This document shows, piece after piece, positions 9,104-21,540 of a stretch of 64,000 nucleotides of DNA. The notes under the pieces were generated by a model. The model was given only the letters and a program-made list of their open reading frames with translations. It made no database searches and was not told the DNA's origin. Each line of letters begins with the position of its first letter. Position 1 is the stretch's first letter. A program made the translations under genes and the position numbers. The DNA is from Odontocerum albicorne. Lineage: Eukaryota > Arthropoda > Insecta > Trichoptera > Odontoceridae. The stretch lies in the NCBI GenBank assembly GCA_949825065.1, contig OX463863.1, positions 16,538,345 through 16,602,344 of the forward strand, in the 5' to 3' direction.

Positions 9104-9990
9104 AAAAAAAAACTCAAAATCGTAATGCAAAATCGCAAAGTACAGTTGCGTGAGATAGGTGACATCCTGAAGATATCATTTTGTAGTGTTTACACTATTT
9201 TGCATGAACATTTGGTCATGAAAAAGCTTTTTTCGAAATGGGAGCCCTATTTGCTCACAATGTAATAGAAACAACAACGCATCGATGATTCAGAGCGCTG
9301 TTTGGCACTGTTTACGCGAAAAAGTTTTTGCATCGGTATGTGACAATGGATGAATCTTGGATCCATTACTATACTCCAGAATCAAATTGGCAGTCAGCTG
9401 AGTGAAGAGCAGCTGGTGAAAGTCATCTGAAGCGACCAAAAACTCAACAGTCAGCTGGGAAGTTTTTGCCTCCCTATTTTGGGATGCGCATGGTATATTA
9501 TTCATCGATCACCTTGAAAAGGGAAAAACCATCAATAGCGAATATTACATAGCGTTATTGGAGCATTTAAAGGCAGAAATTGCAAAAAAAACGGCCCCAT
9601 ATGAAGAAGAAAAAAGTTCTCTTTCATCAGGACAATGCACCGTGTCACAAGTTAATGGTAATGATGGCCAAATTGCACGAGTTGAACTTTGAATTGCTTC
9701 TGCATCCACCGTATTCTCCAGATTTGACCCCCAGCGACTATTGGCTGTTTGCAGACCTCAAAAAGATGCTCCAGGGAAAGAGATTTGGCTCCAATGAAGA
9801 AGTGATTGCTGAAACTAACGCCTATTTTGAAACCAAAGATAAATCATTCTACACGGCTGGCATAGAAAAGTTAGGAAAGCGTTGGAATGAATGTATCACT
9901 CTTGAAGGAGACTATGTTGATGAATATAGAAGAATTTTGGCAAACAGATGTTGTTTTAGTAGTTAGTCCCGGAACTTATTGATCGATGTA
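9062..9990 (+). mobile_element. Mariner (mellifera-like) relic, 5'-truncated, inside gene A
   Basis: Begins abruptly in transposase sequence (CGCTCTG at 9062) and ends in a 3' terminal repeat CTTATTGATCGATGT. The 5' terminal repeat is absent. It matches the copy at 19534-20523 but keeps an internal section that the latter has lost. Finger-array remnants continue on the right at 9991. Confidence 0.82.
9580..9966 (+). pseudogene. Mariner transposase, C-terminal part
   Basis: A 128-codon open piece carries KRPHMKKKKVLFHQDNAPCH (second catalytic Asp in HQDN) and PPYSPDLTPSDYW (third Asp), the DD34D-type end of a mariner transposase; the wording matches the mellifera subfamily. The upstream part (9110-9580) carries the first-Asp region (ERC...TMDESWIHYY-like) broken by stops and shifts. 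The element is dead. Confidence 0.82.
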
Positions 9991-10443
9991 TTATATTTAT
10001 GTTATTCAAGTATTCATAATAGAAAGAAACCCTACAGTTGTAGAAATTGTGTGAAGAAAGTGTTAAAAAGATATTATTTGAAACATATTAGAATTCATAG
10101 TGGAGAAAAGCTCTACAGCTGTGGGCAATGTGACAACAATTTCAAAAAAAGCTATACATATTTATATTATGAAAGGATTCATGGTGGAGAGAAGACCTGC
10201 AGCTGTGGATATTGTACAAAAAAATGTCATGAAAGGGTTCAAAGTAGAAAGAAACTTGACAGCTGTGGACAGTGTGGAAAGCAGTCTCAAACAATAGAAG
10301 TTGAATATACCATTTAAGGATAAGAACCCTTAAAGCTATGGAAATTGCGGCAAGACATTCTGAGAAAAAGGTTATTTAATATCTTATGCAAGGACTCATA
10401 GTGTCGAGAAACACTCAAACTGCATTGTAGAATTGCATTTTTT
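9991..10443 (+). pseudogene. Decayed zinc fingers downstream of the gene A array
   Basis: A remnant frame to 10317 shows degenerate fingers (KPYSCRNC, RIHSGEKLYSCGQC, GEKTCSCGYC) with missing Cys/His residues and shifts. The homologous tail lies at 23690-24127 in unit C and, shorter, after the stop codons of D1-D3. It is an old fossil array now in the 3' region of these genes. Confidence 0.75.
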
Positions 10444-11569
10444 AAATAAATCATCAGCTATCATAAATTCATTTTTAAAAAAGCAGGAGCGTAAAATTTA
10501 ATTTTCTATTTTATCACTTTACTATTTTTCATACCTTTTGAAATAATTTTACAGGTGTTATATAATATTTTGTTGTTTCACTATTTTCGTATGATTTTTT
10601 AATATGAATAGCCTGTGTTGTGTTGCTCTATTCTGCATACAGGCTGGATTAATATTATTTTTATTATTAATAAAACATCATGAATTATGGGCTATTTTTT
10701 ACTTTATAATCCTTAAACTTTGATACTTTTAAACAATTTATATCTAGAATTAAATTTTTTTCTGTTAATTTTCAAGGAATTAAGGATAGAAAAAGAAGCC
10801 ACCGGAATGATTTTTTTAAATGTATAACATTAATTATCAGCAATGTCCTTATAAATAACTTTTATTCAATTCAATGACTGAATTATGGTTCAGTAGCTTT
10901 GTCACTTGTTGACTTGCGGGCGAATAGCCATGGCACACTGTCAGTATTGTCGTTGGCAAAGAGATCAGGTCTTAATTTCATTCAGCTTCCATATTTGTTT
11001 TCCACTGGCTCCGTACATCTTGTAATGGCATAAACATGGATAATTTAATACATTCGTCATGTTTAATAACATCACACCTTGCATTTTTTAAATATTGGTC
11101 TCTCCGAAAGTTATTTCAAATTTCAATGTGAAATTACACCAAATACTTGTGAATGATGGTTTTCAATCTTTTTAGTATCTCGGTGATTCCTCATGTCATA
11201 AAATCAGTGGTACTTGGCCTTCCAGAGACGAGTGGTAATTGGTCTTTCATAAAAACAATGACAAGATAATTTTTATTAAGATAAAATACATCTAAGGAAT
11301 TGCACCTTGTGAATGATGTATTTTGGTATTTTATGTATCTCAGCGATCCCTCATGTTATATACCATAATTAAAAATTCTATTTTAATGTTTACTTACACT
11401 CATTTCGGTCTCGGTCTCATCTTTCACGGAAGTAAAACACAAAATTTAAAGAAAGAGAACGAGGAACCTAAGGCCTGAGAGCCGTCAAGAATCACCTGAA
11501 TAAAAATAAACCCCTCTAACTGTACCATCGACTAACAGTCATTACCCCTACAACATCCTCCCCTATACT
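10444..11569. other. 3' flank of unit A, repeat-derived
   Basis: No coding frame. The part at about 10790-11090 (containing TGGTTCAGTAGCTTTGTC and GAGATCAGGTCTT) aligns with 15540-16017. The rest to the LINE boundary is AT-rich, unassigned, with a short internal duplication of GATGTATTTTGGTATTT-like sequence. Confidence 0.5.
10669..10674 (+). terminator. Candidate polyadenylation signal of gene A
   Basis: AATAAA in the 3' flank at the place equivalent to AATAAA in D1 (37715), D2 (49632) and D3 (61717). In unit C the site has decayed to CTAAAA. Confidence 0.6.
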
Positions 11570-11824
11570 CCCTGCATCCCCTTCTCTTGCCCAGGCTAGA
11601 GAATATGACAAACATGGCCGATCTTATGTGGTACTCGTGCCAAAAATTACTGATTCACCAGGAATATCCATTAATTCAATTACCTTTGGAACGTTCCTTA
11701 AAAACAATAAAATATCAGATATATCACCAAATGGAATAGATTGGCGGTATCATAGCCTTTGATAAAATGAAGCCCTTACCAATAACGGCTTTAAATAATT
11801 TATTCCTTCTTTCATGGTACCAGA

Positions 11825-12385
11825 ATGGGCCTCGCAAGCGCAATAGATTTATCAATATGTTCAGCCACATTAGCTCCTACGCTATCGTGGAATGTAGTGC
11901 CTGATCCCCACGGGAGTGATCACCTTCCCATAATCATTACATTTCCATCACCTCATCCTCCATTCATTAACCCTATTTGTAATAAATTTAACACCGGTAA
12001 AACAAATTGGAACAAATTCTCCTATTCTCTCGATGCCTCAATACAACAACTAGATTGGCCGACACATAAAAATTTCCATACTCTGTATGATAAATTCGTG
12101 GAGTTGGTGATCCAGGCGGCTCACTCTTCGATTCCCCTTAAAAACCCCTCTCCTTTAAGTCACAACCCCCTCCATGGGGGGATGAAGAGTGTTCAAATGC
12201 AATTAAATCCCGGAAAAAAGTGTATAAATCTTATAAAAATAACATGGCTGAGTCAAATTTTCATCTTCGCAAAATATAAGCTGTCACAAAACGCTTACTT
12301 TCTAAGAAGAAGAAAGATGGATGGATACAGTTTTGTCACACCCTTTCTCCAGAAACTCCAATATCGACAGTGTGGGAGAATGTGA
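11825..12385 (+). pseudogene. LINE endonuclease C-terminal fragment
   Basis: Residues SAIDLSICSATLAP and GSDHLPIIITF match the end of an APE-type endonuclease (the SDHxPI motif). The 186-codon frame then continues into the inter-domain linker (around WPTHKNFHTLYDKF). The catalytic Asn/Asp/Glu part upstream is missing. Confidence 0.75.
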
Positions 12386-12765
12386 AGAAATTTAGGTCCG
12401 TCGACTTAATTCGTTTCCATAAAATACCAACAGAATGTTGGGTTCTGACCTTTTAAAACAAAGTTGCTCCTTCATCTCCAACCCAATATGACATTCCATA
12501 TACTTCCATATCTCACCTCATAATCATCCTCTAGATGCGCCTTTCACAGAAAACGAACATAACATGGCTTTGACCAACCTAAAGGATGTTATCCAACCCC
12601 AGGGTTGGATAACATCCCTTATTCCTTTTTAGTGAAAACCCTACCCTACACCAGGAAATATTACCTAACACTGGTCAATTGCATTTTTAACACAGGAAAA
12701 ATTCCCAAATCCTGGAAAATATTTAAAAATGTCCCAATACCTGAAATGGGTAAAGATCTTTGAGA

Positions 12766-13282
12766 CAGAAATTCTTATCGACCGATAGCCCTTGCATCAA
12801 CTATGGGAAACATCACAGAACATCTTTTTAAAAACAGCCTTGAATGGATGTAGAACACAAAATTCTGACTATTAATCAATTTGGCTTCTGTAAATCACGC
12901 AGTGCTGTGGATAATTAAATTATTCTCACTACTAATATTCATTCCGCATTTACTTATCAAAAACCCCTTAAAGGCGCTTAGATCCTGCACAAAAAAATAC
13001 TCAACAAAATCATCCACCTCGTATTTAACCTTTTATCATAACACCATCTTTCTATCAGTGGATGAGGTGTCTTTCACAAGAACAGTTTGTAGGGGTCTCC
13101 CGCAAGGATCAGTCCTTAGCCCCCTCCTTTATACCATTTATACGGCAGATCTTGCGCACCCGGTTCCTCTCAATACCGTCGTATTACAATATGCAGATGA
13201 TATTGTGGTTTATACGTCCAATGAATCCTTTAAAACAGCAGAAAAAATATTAAACAATTCTCTCCAATCTCTTTCCAAGTAG
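12766..13282 (+). pseudogene. LINE reverse transcriptase fragment (YADD)
   Basis: A broken early RT block (IALASTMGNITEHLFKN-like near 12785) is followed by the frame 12881-13282 containing RGLPQGSVLSPLLYTIY and the catalytic QYADDIVVY. A downstream piece at 13476-13835 (HLIYGSLL...LDLIQFQALRII) is the usual C-terminal region of such ORF2 proteins. Confidence 0.82.
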
Positions 13283-13907
13283 CTCGAAAATCATGGATTA
13301 GATATTTCCCACTCCAAAAGTTCTATTGTCCTGTTATTGCGGAAAAGACAACTACCTACTACTAATATTTATATTGACAATGTTCCTATTCTTAACCACA
13401 GTTCACACTAATTCATCGGAATGACATTCCACTCCAGGTTATCTTGGAAAAATCATTCTGAAAAGGTAAATCAACTTGCCAAAACATAAATATTCTTCGC
13501 GCGGTATCAGGAGTCTGTTGTGGGGCACACTCAACCACTTTGAGTCTTCTGTACACGCCCACCTTATTTATGGTTCATTGTTATTGGACCCTACCTTCAA
13601 ATATATCCTCCATAAACTAGACCTTATTCAATTTCAGGCCCTTCGAATTATAGTTGGAGCTATGAAATCTACGCCGACAAATGCTCTACAGGTTGAATGT
13701 GTGGTCTCACCACTCTGCTTCCGAAGACAGTTCTTAGGTACCCGATACTTCCTCAATATATACAAAACAACATCCCACCCCCTTCTGCGTAAATTAAAAT
13801 CACTTTCAGACCTCATTCCCACAAACATATTTTGATAAAACACTCCCCCCTTTTATTAAGTTTTCATCCTTGAATATAGTAGTCTGAAAACCCCCTATTC
13901 CTCCTTT

Positions 13908-14450
13908 ATGGTATACTGCACCCCGTTTCAGGGTTTAATTATAAAGTCGCGCATTATTGAATCCCTCGGTATTGATAAGTCGAATCATCATGCCAATTAT
14001 GATTTCATCAATCACATTAACACCCACAAGAGTGACTGGATTGTCTTCTACACAGACGTGGCCAAGATTGCTAATGAGGAACATGTAGGAATAGCAATAC
14101 TCGTATATTGCGAAACCTTAAATATTAAGAAAAAAAATAAGCTAGCCAAATTTTCGACTTTATTCACTGGTGAGGCATTCTTGGAGGCATCACAAACATC
14201 TTTAGAATGAAGTATCCCAAACAGTTTAATTGTATCCGATTGTCTAAGTTCCCTTCAAGCAATAGGAAAGAACCCTGTTCGATCCCCAAACAATATCACA
14301 CTTAATATAAGGGAAACTATATACAACCTTGAAGAGGCGGGCCTTGATGTCGCCCTGGGTTGGGTTCCCAGTCATCGAGGCATTTCGGGTAACGAAGAGG
14401 CAGATACTTTAGCTAAAGAGGCAACATCTTCAGGAAATACAGACAAATGT
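13908..14450 (+). pseudogene. LINE RNase H domain, one in-frame TGA
   Basis: DWIVFYTDVAK marks the first catalytic Asp; after a TGA at 14208-14210 the same frame continues with LIVSDCLSSLQAI and GWVPSHRGISGNEEADTLAK, the third and fourth blocks of RNase HI. The single nonsense change separates two otherwise readable halves. Confidence 0.8.
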
Positions 14451-15059
14451 AAGTACACATCTGCACAATACTTATTGCCTTTGGCACGCTGTTCAGTGAT
14501 GGAAGAGTGGACAAATTACTGGAATGTCTCAAGCCGCACCAAAAGAATTAACACAACCCTACATTCCAGTCAAACTATGGTTTTCCAAATATAGAAGCAC
14601 TCGGAGAAAGGCGGCAATTATAAGAAAAATACGCTTTGGACATTGCTGTCCACCTGCCCAGACTCCATATATGGGACTTTTTATGTGAGTGTGGCCAGGA
14701 GGAGGGAGATCTTAAACATATCTTTTTCTCCTGTTCTCTGAATACTTTCCCTCTGACCTTTTAAAAATAAACAAAAATATTACTTCCCGCAAATCTTCCG
14801 AACCTGTTGAGCCTCAATAAAATGTCCATACTTAATAGCATCATGCATTTTATTAACCGAAACAAATTAAACCTGTAATAAAATATATAAATATCAATAG
14901 TAATTTAAATTGAAATCATTAGCGCGCTAACAGACATTTAACTATCATCTTATTGTAAATATTCATTTAGTTGTAAACTATGTAGTTTAGTTGTAAAATA
15001 GTTTAACTCCAAAGTATCTCACTAGATAACAGTAGTCCTGGGCCGAGTTGCTTAATGCG

Positions 15060-16017
15060 CCAATTTCAGCCATAAGAATAGAACTATCAAGATACTATGA
15101 AGCGGACATCACTTGACACTGGTGTATACTTCTTCATGTATAGGTGTTCACGGCCATTATTCAAAGAGAGAGAGACACCGCGCCGCGCCTTGACGTAGCA
15201 TTGCCGTATACTCATCCATATGATATATAGGAATTCACGACCATTATTCAAGAAGAAGAAACGGCGTATTTTGCGTATACTCTAAACGTAGAAGGTCGTG
15301 GCTATTATTTAAGAAGGTGAAGACACCGCGTATACACCATCAGATATAGGAGTGCATGGCCATTATTCAGGAAGAAGATTGTGTTAGCTCTGTCAAATTG
15401 AACTGTCAATTAGGTATTGTTTTGATTGTTATTTATTTTTCTACATCTATGTTTTTTTCTTTTTTACCAGTTGATTACGTTATCGATTTAGAAGTTATTC
15501 TGACCTCTTTACGATTATTTAGCAACAAACCGTAAGGAAAGAAAAAATATATACTATCAAAGAAAATTTCTATAAATGTGTAATTATAAATATCAGCAAT
15601 TTCTTTATTTTTTGCAAGTTGATTATGTTATCGATTTAGAGGTTCATTCTGACCGTTTCACTGTGATGACTGCTTCGCGATTATTTTGCAACGAACCGTA
15701 AGAAAAAATATATATATACTATGTGTAATTATAAATATCAGCAATGTTTTAATAAACAATTTCCAAAAGATGTAATAACAGAATCATGGTTCAGTAGCTT
15801 TGTCTGCGATAAAGAATTATTTAGTGACAGGTAAATACATTGTTATTTATTGACTCGAATAGTCATGGTACAATGTTTCAGTATTGTGGTTGGCAGAGAG
15901 ATCAGGTCTTCACTTTATTCCTTTCCGTATTTGTTTTCTATTAGCTCTGTACGACTTATAATGGCGTGAACATGATTAATTGTGTACATTCGTCATGTTG
16001 TTTTACATAACACCTAT
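15060..16017. repeat. Orphan 5'-flank fragment of a zinc-finger unit
   Basis: 15110-15380 holds the GGCCATTATTCAAGAAG repeat cluster found before every finger gene here. It is followed by flank sequence (GATTACGTTATCGATTTAGA) that is itself partly duplicated at 15605-15650, then 3'-flank-type sequence matching 10790-11090. No exon lies between them, so a gene body was deleted. Confidence 0.6.
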
Positions 16018-16552
16018 TATTAAAAAGAAGCTCGCGTGGATGGGCGCTGCTCGATGCTCGGAGAATTCAGCTCACGGTGAAAAGTAGCAGGTCGGTGAAG
16101 GGTAGAAGAGATTCCTCTTTAGCAGGTAGTAGATGGTCGCAAGTAAAAGTCAGTAGACAGGTGAACTGAGGATGTATTTTTGTACGTTTGGCGTTCCTTA
16201 TGTGCAGCGAAATATTATAATTGTCGAAAGTTTTTCGCATGCATGCGCCGGCCGACTTTTGATACTGTCTCGCGATGGCCGCGAATAAGGAACATTTCAG
16301 TTACGGTCGCGACACAGCACGGACCCCAACAAACAGATTACCAATATTATATGTCAACATAAACTTTCAAGAAAACAAATACATCATATGTTTCGACTGA
16401 CGCATACGTCCGATACAACAAGAAAACAAATAAATTATGTTTTAGGTGACGCATAAGTCCGATACACATACAAACAAGAATTTATATTTAAATACAAACA
16501 AGAATTTACCAAGTTAAAAGAATATCATACATATTTCATAGTGACGCATACG
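16018..16552. other. Unrecognised segment with three TGACGCATAMGTC motifs
   Basis: More GC-rich at its left side than its surroundings, interrupting homology to 11090 at about 16017. TGACGCATACGTC at 16398-16410, TGACGCATAAGTC at 16447-16459 and TGACGCATACGTC at 16542-16554 repeat in direct orientation. It could be an LTR or other element end; I see no coding content. Confidence 0.4.
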
Positions 16553-16575
16553 TCTCTCTCTCTCTCTCTCTCTCT
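16553..16575. repeat. (TC)n microsatellite
   Basis: About eleven TC dinucleotides directly after the third TGACGCATACGTC motif. Confidence 0.9.
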
Positions 16576-17000
16576 TTGAATAATGGCCGTGAACTCCTAT
16601 ATATAAAGGAGTATACGCCAGTGTCAAGTGTGCGTCTGATACAATGCTAGTGTTCCATCTATTAAGGCAATATGTGCTGGAGAGAGAGAATTTGAGTCTA
16701 TGGTTTTTTCTACGGTTTTTTCTATGGAGTAACTGTCATTGAAATCATTTGACAATGGCGTATATCCTTTATATATCGAAATTCACGGCCATTATTCAAG
16801 AAGAACTGTCCATAAAGCATCACTTGACACTGGCGTATATTCTTTCATATCGATGAATTCACGGTCATTATTCAAGAAGAAGCCACCGTGTATCTTGCGA
16901 ATACTCCATACCTTACGTTCACGGCCAAGATGAACTCGCTGCGTATACTCCATCAGATATAGGAATGCATGGCCATTATTCAGAAAGAATAGTGTTATTC
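16576..17000. repeat. GGCCATTATTCAAGAAG repeat cluster upstream of gene B
   Basis: At least four imperfect copies of the core also seen at 3880-4110, the first in inverted orientation (TTGAATAATGGCCGTGAA at 16576). Confidence 0.75.
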
Positions 17001-18822
17001 CTGTCGAATTGATCTGTCCATTAGGCATTGAAAATATGCGATTTATTTTATCAATATTTTCGTTTTTGTGAGTTGGTTATGTTATTGATTTAGAGGCTAA
17101 TTCTGACCGCTTCACGGTGATAGTATATCAGTGTGCGCTGCTTGATAAATTGTCATTTTGTGCTTGAAAAATACATTATTTTACCTCAGTTCATTTTGAC
17201 AGTTGATCTGCTGGGATAGCGTTACATCAGTACAATAGAGGTTTTACACTTTTTTCCATAAACTATATTAGTTCTTTTACAATAAAATCAAGTTGTTTGG
17301 TTCAAACTCTACTTACTTTATACGAAAAATTACATTTTTATTTATTTAAAAAAAAAACCCCTGTACAAATCGAACAAAAGTATATTTTAGCCAACATTTT
17401 CCATTTAAAATTAATTTTAATCATTGAATAGCTGCATGGGGAAATTCTCTATTTTTAGGATGAGAGGATTAGATTGAATGGAAAAAATGCTGTTCACTAA
17501 TATCTTCCTTGCCAGATTTACAATACAAAGAATTTATTTCTTTCTTTAGAATACTGCGAGCTCTCTGAGTGGGGAAGACAATTTCCCTACGACAACTTAA
17601 GAAATCCTTCCACACCAGATAACTTCTTCCTGTTTTAACTATAACATCATTCAGCGAAGTGGCACACATAACGCCTGTATAAAAACAAATACTAACTACC
17701 ATTATTCATTGGAAGCGAAAACCTGCTCCATCGGTAGGCAGCCCGCCACTCCTTGAGTCTTGTAAATTGTCACTAAAAAAGTCAATATAAACAATGACAA
17801 CAAATTTATTTTCATTTGTTTTGATAATCTGTTAAAGATAAATAAATTATTCTGACATTGCAAGTACGTACCTTGCGTTTGTGGACTTGTTTTACTTCAA
17901 TTGGACGACTTTCTAAATTAGCTTCTGCATTAATGTTGTCTTTCATTTTCACTTCACCATCACTGTATGTTTTTATTTTGGGCTTTACAGCAGCAAGCAA
18001 GTTACATGGTTGAATTTTTGTATTGTATGTTTTTAATTATAGTTTTATATTATTAACAAATACTATGCCATCTGTTAAATTGTAAATCTGTTCTTATTGT
18101 TATAAAAGGGCAATGTATATAGCACCATTTAGATAGCAGACACCCTCAAGGGTTATCTAACTCTGTATTTGAATTTGCTATTAATGGCCAATGACAATAT
18201 TACAAACTAAGTATATATAAGTTGAGTGTAACGATAGGAAGGTAGTGGTTGTGACCATTAGATAAGATACTACTCCGCATTTGCATATGTTCAGAAAAAC
18301 ATATTTGGTAAGAAAACTGCAGTAAAATTACCAAGGCCAAACCAACTACAAAAACACCTTTAAAACTCTTATCATGTGTGACAGTAACACATGTAGCTTT
18401 AGTTGTAGTGTAATGCATGTGTCTAGTGTTCATACAACATCATAAATATTTTGTGAAGATATCTGAAAAACAAATCTACACCCACCACTAGCAAAGAAGA
18501 TTATTATATTATTTATAGTTAAGGCATTAACTTTGTGGAGCTTTAAAGACATTGTAATTTGTTTTATCAAACGCTGTTTATTTCATTTTATGTAAAAGTA
18601 CAACCCTACCGGTTTCAAGGTTTTCGCCTCGTCATCAGGGGTGCACAAGCAAGTCGTGTCTTGTTAAATTACAAAGAAGATTATTATGTCAGGAAAAGTT
18701 TCATTTACTAATATCAGGCATTGAATATAGTTTTATGTTTTCCTACGTGAAATGGTAAACGTATTATAAACTCATTGTTAAACTATTGCAAGTGTTTCCA
18801 GGTGATCTTCAGCTACACACAG
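17001..18822 (+). other. Non-coding 5' flank of gene B
   Basis: Aligns with 4111-5967 before gene A. No coding frame. An acceptor-like TTTCCAG near 18795-18801 is followed by a duplicated GATCTTCAGCTACA and the start codon. Confidence 0.6.
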
Positions 18823-19006
18823 ATGGATCTTCAGCTACAGAAAGGTGTAGATGTTATGATGGAAAAAGAAAAGGCAAAAGATGGAGATACTGCAGCAGTG
18901 TTCCCCCAGTATGATATCAGTGTACATGAGGCAGATATCAAACAGGAATGTGCGCAAGATATCAGCGCAGATACCAGACATGATGTTGATAATCCCACAG
19001 ACCCAA
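18823..19006 (+). CDS. Zinc-finger gene B, coding exon 1
   Basis: Start chosen at ATG 18823 (MDLQLQKGVDV), aligned with gene A; the upstream in-frame ATG at 18775 lies before the acceptor-like site. Ends before a GTAAAC donor at 19007, phase 1, 184 nt as in gene A. The first psi-K-x-E motif of A (VKEE) is changed to MEKE, so its lysine site is lost, while IKQEC is kept. Joins exon 2 across an intron carrying a mariner. Confidence 0.62.
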
Positions 19007-19533
19007 GTAAACTTAATAAACTCATATTGTTAAAGTAAAATAAATATGTGAGATATGACAGTCAATTAACTTATGTTGTATAAGTGGTGTTTAACCTACA
19101 GGTACACACACACCACCTATTCCATACCAGACATGGATAAGGTGGTGTGTACTTTTAGGCCAGAGTGTATTTGACATTTTTATTTTGAAAAATATTTAAA
19201 TCATTATAATAAGTAAAAAGTTGATTAATCACGGTATGTTGATGTTCTGTTATGTTGTATACCTCATGTTGATGAAATTCAATGATTTTTTCCTGTCTAA
19301 ATTGAATTCAAAGTTATCACTACACTAAAAAATGTAAAATATGAAACGCAACACACAAATTTAATTTCGTTCTTTGTATAAATTTATCCCAAAAAATATT
19401 GCAACGTCAATAAGGAAGACATGGCTGTCAAATGGATCAATTAAGAAAAATGACAATATCTGGCTCAGAATTTATGTTAACAAGTTAAAAAAATATTCAT
19501 GATCTACTACAGAGATTGCAGTATCTATACTTA

Positions 19534-20523
19534 ACACATCGATCAATAAGTCCCGAGACTAACCAACAGATCTAATAACAAATCCATACCTTTCTCAGTT
19601 AGTACGAACCTTTAGAAGTTTCGTGTCAAACTTTCATGACATTGTGTCATTGAGTTACATTGGTTTTAGTGATGCTACTTTTGCTATTTTCAAAACAATG
19701 GAAAAAAACTAATTTCGTGTGTTGATAAAACATTGCTTTTGAATGGGAAAAAATACTGTTCAATTTCAGCGATGGCTTGAAAAGTGTTATCCGGGCTCTG
19801 TTCCGTTGAAAACAACCATTTGTCAGTTCAAACGCGATCGTACAGACACAAATGATGCTCAACGCTCTGGTCGTCCAAATGAGGCTGTTACACCAGAAAA
19901 CATAAAAAAAAACTCAAAATCGTGATGGAAAATCGCAAAGTAAAGTTGCGTGAGATAGTTGACATCCTAAAGATATCATTTGGTAGTGTTTACACTATTT
20001 TGCAAGAGCATTTGGTTATAAAAGTAAGAAGAGAGCAGCTGAGTGGAGAGCAGCCGGTGAAAGTCGTCCAAAGCGACCAAAAAGCGTTATTGGAGCATTT
20101 AAAGGCAGAAATTGCAAAAAAAACGGCCCCATATGAAGAAGAAAAAAGTTCTCTTTCATCAGGACAATGCACCGTGTCACAAGTCGATGGTAACGATGGC
20201 CAAATTGCATGATTTGAACTTCGAATTGCTTCTGCACCCACCGTATTCTCCAGATTTGACCCCCAGCGACTATTGGCTGTTCGGAGACCTCAAAAAGATG
20301 CTCCAGGGAAAGAAATTTGGCTCCAATAAAGAAGTGATTGACGAAACTAACGCCTATTTTGAAACCAAAGATAAATCGTTCTACACGGCTGACATAGAAA
20401 AGTAAGGAAAGCGTTGGAATGAATGTATCGCTCTAGAAGGAGACTATAATGAAGAATAAAGAAGAATTTTGGCAAACAAATGTTGTTTTAGTAGTTATTC
20501 CCGGGACTTATTGATCGATGTGT
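19534..20523 (+). mobile_element. Mariner (mellifera-like) with both terminal repeats, in intron 1 of gene B
   Basis: Terminal repeats ACACATCGATCAATAAGTCC (left) and its complement (right) bound 990 bp. A TA precedes the left end; the right target TA is not intact. Gene A carries the uninserted intron, which supports the boundaries. Internal sequence between the helix-turn-helix region and the second catalytic block is deleted relative to the copy at 9062-9990. Confidence 0.87.
19743..20460 (+). pseudogene. Mariner transposase, frameshifted and internally deleted
   Basis: N-terminal piece (FQRWLEKCYPGS, QRSGRPNEAVTPENIKK) is followed in another frame by VKLREIVDILKISFGSVYTI (helix-turn-helix), then by the C-terminal piece with LFHQDNAPCH and PPYSPDLTPSDYW. 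The first-Asp region is gone. Shifts, the deletion and late stops (20403, 20457) mean no functional protein. Confidence 0.85.
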
Positions 20524-20976
20524 TTTTGTAAAATATTAGAACCATATGTTGAATTGCTAATATAAACTCAACACTTATATGACCACACTGGCCTGTGCAG
20601 TACTGATTTATATGTGGAGAATTCAGTGCTTGGAATTGAAACTGTTAAAAAATTAATCAATATTATCTGAAGACCATAAAATATAGGGTAATTATGCTGA
20701 TGAGAACCAAATCATCACCCTTATTTTCCTTCTGCCCCTAGCTCGGAGCTATTACATATATTAACTGCACCATCAATGTTCTTGAGCATTCAACCTAATA
20801 ATCTTCTTGAGACACATAATAGTAGCTGAAAAACCATGCCATATTAAGATAAGATAGCTCTATGACTGCTGTGTTCGCCTTGAAAGTGAAAGAAACAAGG
20901 TTTCAAGTTGTTGATAATATATTATCTATTTGTTTGATTACTTCAGAAGATTTGAATTTGTATTTTTTTGTCATAG
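20524..20976 (+). other. Right part of intron 1, gene B
   Basis: AT-rich, homologous to 6615-7101 of gene A; ends at a TTTTTTGTCATAG acceptor (20976). No coding content. Confidence 0.55.
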
Positions 20977-21228
20977 ATTTTAAAGCCCAGCCATCTTATG
21001 ATACATTCAATAAAAAAATTACCTCAGTAATGAGTTCACAAAGGCAATCCTATGATTTGGAATTGGAAATTTGTTCAGATTTTTTCATGAAAGAAGAAAA
21101 CGTACCAGAGGATACTGCGCCAGTATTATCTGATTTTGCTATGGACATACAGGAAGCGGATATAAAGGAATGTTCTCGAGACAATAACACAGAGACTGTT
21201 GATGTTTCTGACACGCATGCAATAACGA
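20977..21228 (+). CDS. Zinc-finger gene B, coding exon 2
   Basis: 252 nt, phase 1 at both ends. Same module as gene A exon 2 with FMKEEN and DIKEC. One codon is missing compared with A, turning IKKEC into IKEC, which removes the second psi-K-x-E match. The donor is GTCAGT instead of GTGAGT, so splicing may be weaker; if it fails, translation ends 17 codons on at 21281. Confidence 0.66.
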
Positions 21229-21540
21229 GTCAGTATGATTATTTTATTTGTAATCTGAATAAGTTTTCGCTTATTCATTAAAGTCTTAGCTTATTCATTA
21301 AGATTTGAAATAGAATTCAAGTTAAGCCTTAGCGCAAATAATAAAGTTAAAATATTTATATCTTTACTCTGTCAATTTTTTCCTTAGTTAACAATTCAAT
21401 ACAAGTTAATTGTTGTATGAATCACAGAACTTAAGTTTGAGAAATGCTTTATTACAAAAAGACCTAAGATCTATCTTTTTAACCCTTCATTATTCATAAA
21501 GTATATAAAAGAGAGATTCTTAATATTCATATATTTTTAG

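Larger units (their letters stand above)
11570..14900 (+). mobile_element. APE-type LINE (Jockey/I/R1 group with RNase H), decayed
   Basis: Decayed coding blocks occur in the order expected for an RNase H-bearing non-LTR element: possible ORF1 end (11600-11810), endonuclease C-terminus, RT with YADD, RNase H. Endonuclease and ORF1 abut directly, so an internal deletion removed most of the endonuclease. Many shifts and stops; not active. A second fragment of the same family lies at 26824-27600. Confidence 0.82.
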
